NCBI RefSeq assembly: GCF_000243075.1 | Contig: NC_016745.1 | Coordinates: 1,877,001 to 1,941,000 of the forward strand | Origin: Oceanimonas sp. GK1 | GTDB lineage: Bacteria; Pseudomonadota; Gammaproteobacteria; Enterobacterales; Aeromonadaceae | DNA: 64,000 nt | Reading direction: 5' to 3' | Translations under genes and position numbers: made by a program | Shown here: piece after piece, positions 60,272 to 64,000 of the stretch | Layout: the number at the start of each line of letters is the position of its first letter | Numbering within the stretch: position 1 is the stretch's first letter | Notes under the pieces: model-generated | What the model saw: only the letters and a program-made list of their open reading frames with translations | What the model was told of the DNA's origin: nothing | Databases searched by the model: none

Positions 60272-61974
60272 GCAAGATCAGCCGTGCGGCCTATGCCGAC
60301 ATGTTTGGCCCCACCACCGGCGATCGGGTGCGCCTGGCCGATACCGAGCTGTGGATTGAGGTGGAAAAAGATCTCACCCTCTACGGCGAAGAGGTCAAGT
60401 TCGGTGGCGGCAAGGTGATCCGCGACGGCATGGGGCAGAGTCAGGCGGTGCGCGCCGACAGCGTGGATACCGTCATCACCAATGCGCTGATCGTGGATCA
60501 CTGGGGCATCGTCAAGGCCGACGTGGCGCTGAAGGCCGGCCGCATTCACGCCATTGGCAAGGCCGGCAACCCCGACATTCAGGACGGTGTCACCATCAAT
60601 GTGGGGCCGGGCACTGAGGTGATTGCCGGCGAAGGGCATATTCTCACCGCCGGCGGCGTGGACACCCACATTCACTACATCTGTCCCCAGCAGGCGGAAG
60701 AGGCCCTGTGCGCGGGCATGACCACCATGATTGGCGGCGGCACGGGTCCTGCCACCGGCTCCAAGGCCACCACCTGCACCCCGGGTGCCTGGCACATTGC
60801 CCGCATGCTGCAGGCCACCGACGGCCTGCCCATGAACTTTGGTTTTCTCGGCAAGGGCTGTGCCAGCCGGCCCGAGGCCCTGCGCGAGCAGCTGGAGGCG
60901 GGGGCCATGGGGCTCAAAATCCACGAGGACTGGGGCGCCACCCCGGCGGCCATCGACTGCTGCCTGTCGGTGGCGGACGAGTACGACGTGCAGATTGCCA
61001 TTCATTCCGACACTCTCAACGAGTCGGGCTTTGTGGAAGACACCTTGGGTGCCTTCAAGGGCCGTACCATTCACACCTTTCATACCGAAGGGGCCGGCGG
61101 CGGTCATGCCCCCGATATTCTGACCGCCTGCAGCCTGCCCAACGTGCTGCCGTCGTCCACCAACCCGACCCGGCCCTACACCATCAATACCGTGGACGAA
61201 CACCTCGACATGCTGATGGTGTGCCACCATCTGGATCCGGCCATTCCCGAAGACGTGGCCTTTGCCGACTCGCGCATTCGCAAGGAAACCATCGCCGCCG
61301 AAGACATTTTGCAGGATCTGGGGGTGATTTCGATGATGTCCTCCGACAGCCAGGCCATGGGCCGGGTGGGTGAGGTGGTCTGCCGCACCTGGCAGACCGC
61401 CCACAAAATGAAGGTGCAGCGCGGCCCGTTGCCACAAGAGCCCATTGCCGGCGCCGACAACTACCGGGTGAAACGCTATATCGCCAAATACACCATCAAC
61501 CCGGCCATCGCCCACGGGGTGGGGCACGAGGTGGGCTCGGTGGAAACCGGCAAGCTGGCGGATCTGGTGCTGTGGAGCCCGGCCTTTTTCGGCATCAAGC
61601 CTGCCTTAATCATCAAGGGCGGCACCATTGCCTGGGCCCCGATGGGGGACGTGAACGGCTCCATTCCCACGCCCCAGCCGGTGCACTACCGCCCCATGTT
61701 CGGCGCCTTTGGCCATGCGGCCGCCGCCAGCAGCCTGACTTTTGTCAGCAAGGCAGCGCTGGCCCGTGATCTGCCCGGCAAGCTGGGCCTCAAACGCCGG
61801 CTGGTGGCCTGCGAGCATACCCGCGACATTACCAAGGCGGACATGATCCACAACGGCGCCACGCCCCACATCGAGGTGGACGCCCAGACCTACGAGGTGC
61901 TGTGCGACGGCGAGCTGCTGACCTGCGAGCCCGCCACCGTACTGCCCCTGGCCCAGCTGTATTCCCTGTTTTAA
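60268..61974 (+). CDS. ureC: Urease alpha subunit, catalytic
   Basis: A 568-residue UreC, which hydrolyses urea to ammonia and carbamate at a dinickel site. Metal-binding landmarks are [14 protein letters not shown], the carbamylated Lys in [10 protein letters not shown], and the flap region [20 protein letters not shown] with its His. Length is as usual (about 567). It overlaps ureB by four bases. A 125-base gap with a REP-like palindrome separates it from ureE. Confidence 0.97.
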   Translation: MSKISRAAYADMFGPTTGDRVRLADTELWIEVEKDLTLYGEEVKFGGGKVIRDGMGQSQAVRADSVDTVITNALIVDHWGIVKADVALKAGRIHAIGKAGNPDIQDGVTINVGPGTEVIAGEGHILTAGGVDTHIHYICPQQAEEALCAGMTTMIGGGTGPATGSKATTCTPGAWHIARMLQATDGLPMNFGFLGKGCASRPEALREQLEAGAMGLKIHEDWGATPAAIDCCLSVADEYDVQIAIHSDTLNESGFVEDTLGAFKGRTIHTFHTEGAGGGHAPDILTACSLPNVLPSSTNPTRPYTINTVDEHLDMLMVCHHLDPAIPEDVAFADSRIRKETIAAEDILQDLGVISMMSSDSQAMGRVGEVVCRTWQTAHKMKVQRGPLPQEPIAGADNYRVKRYIAKYTINPAIAHGVGHEVGSVETGKLADLVLWSPAFFGIKPALIIKGGTIAWAPMGDVNGSIPTPQPVHYRPMFGAFGHAAAASSLTFVSKAALARDLPGKLGLKRRLVACEHTRDITKADMIHNGATPHIEVDAQTYEVLCDGELLTCEPATVLPLAQLYSLF

Positions 61975-62014
61975 GAGGAGTGATAAGGAACGTCGTTCCC
62001 GCGTTCTCTTCGTC

Positions 62015-62034
62015 ATTCCCGCGAAGGCGGGAAT
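62015..62034. repeat. REP-like palindrome between ureC and ureE
   Basis: An 8-bp palindrome (ATTCCCGC / GCGGGAAT, loop GAAG) flanked by GTC and CCAG, the pattern of a widely spread short interspersed repeat (CGTCATTCCCGC-type). An imperfect partner (GTTCCCGCG) lies just upstream. It may stabilise or attenuate the urease mRNA. Confidence 0.7.
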
Positions 62035-62099
62035 CCAGGGCTGGTGGCAAGGTGAAGCAGGCAAATGCGACAAGAATGACTGATATGCGGAGGAAACAA

Positions 62100-62552
62100 A
62101 TGTTGAGAATCACCCAAAACCTGGGCCAGACCGATGCACCGGCCGACGATACCCTGACCCTGCCCTTTGAGCTGCGTCGAAAGGGGCGGCTGCGTGCCAT
62201 CAGTGATGGCGGTACCGAGCTTGGGCTGTTTCTGGAGCGGGGCCGGGTGCTGATGGATGGAGACAAGCTGGTGAGCGAGGTCGGCCGGGTATTTGAGGTG
62301 CGCGCCGGGGCCGAGCCGGTGATCACCGCCCATGCCCCCGACTGGCCCACTTTTACCCGCGCCTGTTATCACCTGGGCAACCGCCACGTCACCCTGGAGA
62401 TTGGCGAATGCTGGCTGCGCTTTGCTTACGATCATGTGCTGGAGCACCTGGCCGAACACCTGGGGCTCAGGCTGGAACGGGACCATGTGCCGTTTCATCC
62501 CGAGTCCGGGGCCTACCATGGCCTGGGTGGTCATCATCACCATGACCACTGA
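62100..62552 (+). CDS. ureE: Urease nickel chaperone UreE
   Basis: A 150-residue UreE. The N-terminal part (TLTLPFELRRKGRLRAISDG) and the metal-binding domain with GNRHVTLEIG and HVPFHPESG are clear. The C-terminus GGHHHHDH is a histidine-rich nickel tail. A GGAGGAAAC ribosome site precedes the ATG at 62100, so the longer reading frame that starts within ureC is discarded. The end overlaps ureF by 11 bases. Confidence 0.95.
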   Translation: MLRITQNLGQTDAPADDTLTLPFELRRKGRLRAISDGGTELGLFLERGRVLMDGDKLVSEVGRVFEVRAGAEPVITAHAPDWPTFTRACYHLGNRHVTLEIGECWLRFAYDHVLEHLAEHLGLRLERDHVPFHPESGAYHGLGGHHHHDH

Positions 62553-63204
62553 CAACGAACTGCTCGGGCTGCTGCACCTGGCCAGCCCGTCCTTGCCCAT
62601 TGGTGGCTTTGCCTGGTCCGCCGGACTGGAGTCGGCCATTGAACTGGGCTGGGTGAACGATGAAACCCGGCTGCAGGCCTGGCTCGCCGTTGCCTTGCAG
62701 AGCCTGGCCCACCTCGATCTGCCGGTACTGTTGCGTCTGTACGAGGCCCTGGCGGCGGAGCAGGAGCAGACGATGGTCTACTGGAACGACTTTCTTCGTG
62801 CCAGCCGGGAAACCCGCGAGCTGCTGTTTGAAGACAAACAGCAGGCCCTGGCCCTGGTGCGGCTGCTGAAAGGGCAGGGGGTGGAGGTGGCCATGCTGCC
62901 CGCGCCTCCGGCGCTGATGAGCGCCTGGGCGCTGGCGGCACGAAGCTGGGACCTGAGTGCCCGCACCGCCGCCCTGGGGTTTGCCTGGAGCTGGCTGGAA
63001 AACCAGCTGGCGGTGGCCGCCAAGACTCTGCCTTTGGGGCAGACCTCGGTGCAGCGGCTGCTGCTGGCGCTGAAGCCCGGGCTCATTCACGCGCTGAACG
63101 TGGCCGAGAGGCTTGACGATAACCAATTGGGGTTGGGCCTGCCCGGTCAGGTGCAGGCCAGTGCCCTGCATGAAACCCAATATTCCCGTTTATTCCGGAG
63201 TTGA
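62542..63204 (+). CDS. ureF: Urease accessory protein UreF
   Basis: A 220-residue helical Ure[21 protein letters not shown] near residue 9 is the UreF signature (SPSLPIGGF). It acts with UreD and UreG as a fidelity factor in nickel insertion. The ATG at 62542 is inside the ureE end, giving an 11-base overlap; longer in-frame starts do not fit the family. Confidence 0.94.
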   Translation: MTTDNELLGLLHLASPSLPIGGFAWSAGLESAIELGWVNDETRLQAWLAVALQSLAHLDLPVLLRLYEALAAEQEQTMVYWNDFLRASRETRELLFEDKQQALALVRLLKGQGVEVAMLPAPPALMSAWALAARSWDLSARTAALGFAWSWLENQLAVAAKTLPLGQTSVQRLLLALKPGLIHALNVAERLDDNQLGLGLPGQVQASALHETQYSRLFRS

Positions 63205-63208
63205 AACC

Positions 63209-63856
63209 ATGAGTACACACTGTTTGCGCGTTGGCGTGGGAGGGCCGGTGGGCTCGGGCAAGACGGCACTGCTGCGCCAGCTGTGCGCGGCCCTGCGCCG
63301 TCACTACAGCCTGGCGGTGGTCACCAACGACATTTACACCAGGGAAGACGCCGAATTTCTGCTGCGCCATCAAGCCCTGGAAGAAGACCGTATTCTCGGC
63401 GTGGAAACCGGCGGCTGCCCGCACACCGCCATTCGGGAAGACGCCTCCATGAACCTGGCGGCCATCGACACCCTGCAACAGCGCCATCCCGGCCTGGAGC
63501 TGGTGCTGGTGGAAAGCGGCGGCGACAACCTCTCCGCCACCTTCAGCCCGGAGCTGTCGGATCTTACCCTGTATGTCATCGACGTCTGTGCCGGTGACAA
63601 AATCCCCCGCAAGGGCGGCCCCGGTATCACCAAGTCGGATTTGCTGATCATCAACAAGACCGATCTGGCGCCCATGGTGAATGCCTCGCTGGAGGTGATG
63701 GACAGAGACGCCAGGCGCATGCGCGGCGCGCGGCCCTTTGTGTTTACCAACCTGATACGCGGCGACGGCCTGTTTGAAATCATTCGCTTTATTCAGCAAG
63801 CGGGCATGTTGCGACCGCTGCCCGACGATTTTGCCATTAACGGAGAGCCTGCATGA
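63209..63856 (+). CDS. ureG: Urease accessory GTPase UreG
   Basis: A 215-residue UreG (SIMIBI GTPase). P-loop [12 protein letters not shown], the Cys-Pro-His metal motif in [13 protein letters not shown] and the guanine specificity motif NKTDLAP are visible. It powers nickel insertion into urease by GTP hydrolysis. It is four bases after ureF, and its stop overlaps ureJ (ATGA). Confidence 0.97.
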   Translation: MSTHCLRVGVGGPVGSGKTALLRQLCAALRRHYSLAVVTNDIYTREDAEFLLRHQALEEDRILGVETGGCPHTAIREDASMNLAAIDTLQQRHPGLELVLVESGGDNLSATFSPELSDLTLYVIDVCAGDKIPRKGGPGITKSDLLIINKTDLAPMVNASLEVMDRDARRMRGARPFVFTNLIRGDGLFEIIRFIQQAGMLRPLPDDFAINGEPA

Positions 63857-64000
63857 ACAAAACCCTCGTTACTCTGGCGGCGCTGTTGCCCGCCGCCGCT
63901 TTTGCCCACCCCGGTCACGGTGAGGGCAGCCTTGCCGCCGGCCTGCTGCACCCCGTCATGGGCTGGGATCACCTGCTGGCCATGGTGGCGGTGGGCATGC
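63853..64000 (+). CDS. ureJ: HupE/UreJ-type nickel permease, truncated by the window
   Basis: The first 49 codons of a HupE/UreJ-family protein: signal-like [18 protein letters not shown], then the histidine motif HPGHGEGS and the first membrane part with [14 protein letters not shown], in which the HxxxxDH-type pattern GWDHLLAM is typical. It should import nickel for urease. The C-terminus is outside the window. Confidence 0.87.
   Translation, partial: MNKTLVTLAALLPAAAFAHPGHGEGSLAAGLLHPVMGWDHLLAMVAVGM

Noticed and set aside
60070-61527. Minus-strand reading frame of 485 codons
   Set aside because: Antisense to ureB and ureC; no independent signal.
1-64000. CRISPR arrays or insertion sequences
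   Set aside because: No regularly spaced direct repeats and no transposase genes with terminal repeats were seen.

Overview
The window reads as chromosomal DNA of a GC-rich marine gammaproteobacterium, most likely Aeromonadaceae (Oceanimonas/Zobellella/Oceanisphaera-like). This is inferred from gene content and composition: a torECAD operon, urease, prpCD, a rarD-type permease, and a K139/phiO18P-like P2 prophage. No rRNA or complete tRNA is present, so the genus is a guess.

Positions 1-28404 are the right-hand part of a P2-family (Peduovirus/K139-like) prophage that continues leftwards out of the window. From left to right it holds: tail and lysis genes on the minus strand (tape measure, frameshifting tail chaperone, holin, M15 endolysin, DksA-like zinc finger, tail tube, sheath, S, R); the head genes L, M, N, O (minus) and the divergent P and Q genes (plus); an Ogr-like late activator; a first cargo block (13.2-16.8 kb: a Xre-RES toxin-antitoxin pair with a 7-TM protein, small orphan genes, an orphan adenine methyltransferase); the early replication operon with the HUH endonuclease gpA; Cox, CII and CI with the immunity region; a second AT-rich cargo block (22.8-27.1 kb: an HNH-like protein, a decayed AbiTii-like gene, small unknown genes and an unrecognised soluble-plus-4-TM two-gene operon); and a tyrosine integrase next to attR, which is the 3' half of a tRNA-Leu(UAA) gene. 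Nearly all structural genes are translationally coupled by ATGA or GTGA overlaps.

Positions 28383-43715 are ordinary host chromosome: a lipoprotein, an L,D-transpeptidase, a soluble CZB chemoreceptor, a sigma-54 activator divergent from a sigma-54-controlled aldehyde dehydrogenase/Fe-alcohol dehydrogenase pair (alcohol oxidation), a stand-alone encapsulated-ferritin-type protein, an EAL-CBS-GGDEF protein, several drug/metabolite and amino-acid exporters, a lytic transglycosylase and an acetyltransferase.

Positions 43808-64000 hold purU, a 5'-nucleotidase lipoprotein, a periplasmic molybdopterin-domain protein coupled to a GGDEF-EAL protein, prpC-prpD (methylcitrate cycle), an NCS1 permease behind a perfect CRP site, the TMAO respiration operon torE-torC-torA-torD with an FNR-type box at about -41.5, and a urease operon ureDABC-E-F-G-J that runs off the right end and carries a small REP-like palindrome between ureC and ureE.

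The most interesting points are a complete -1 programmed frameshift cassette in the tail-assembly chaperone, an unrecognised two-gene membrane system in the prophage cargo site, a TA operon extended by a 7-TM protein, a 58-bp repeat pair bracketing the cargo, and a stand-alone EncFtn homologue.
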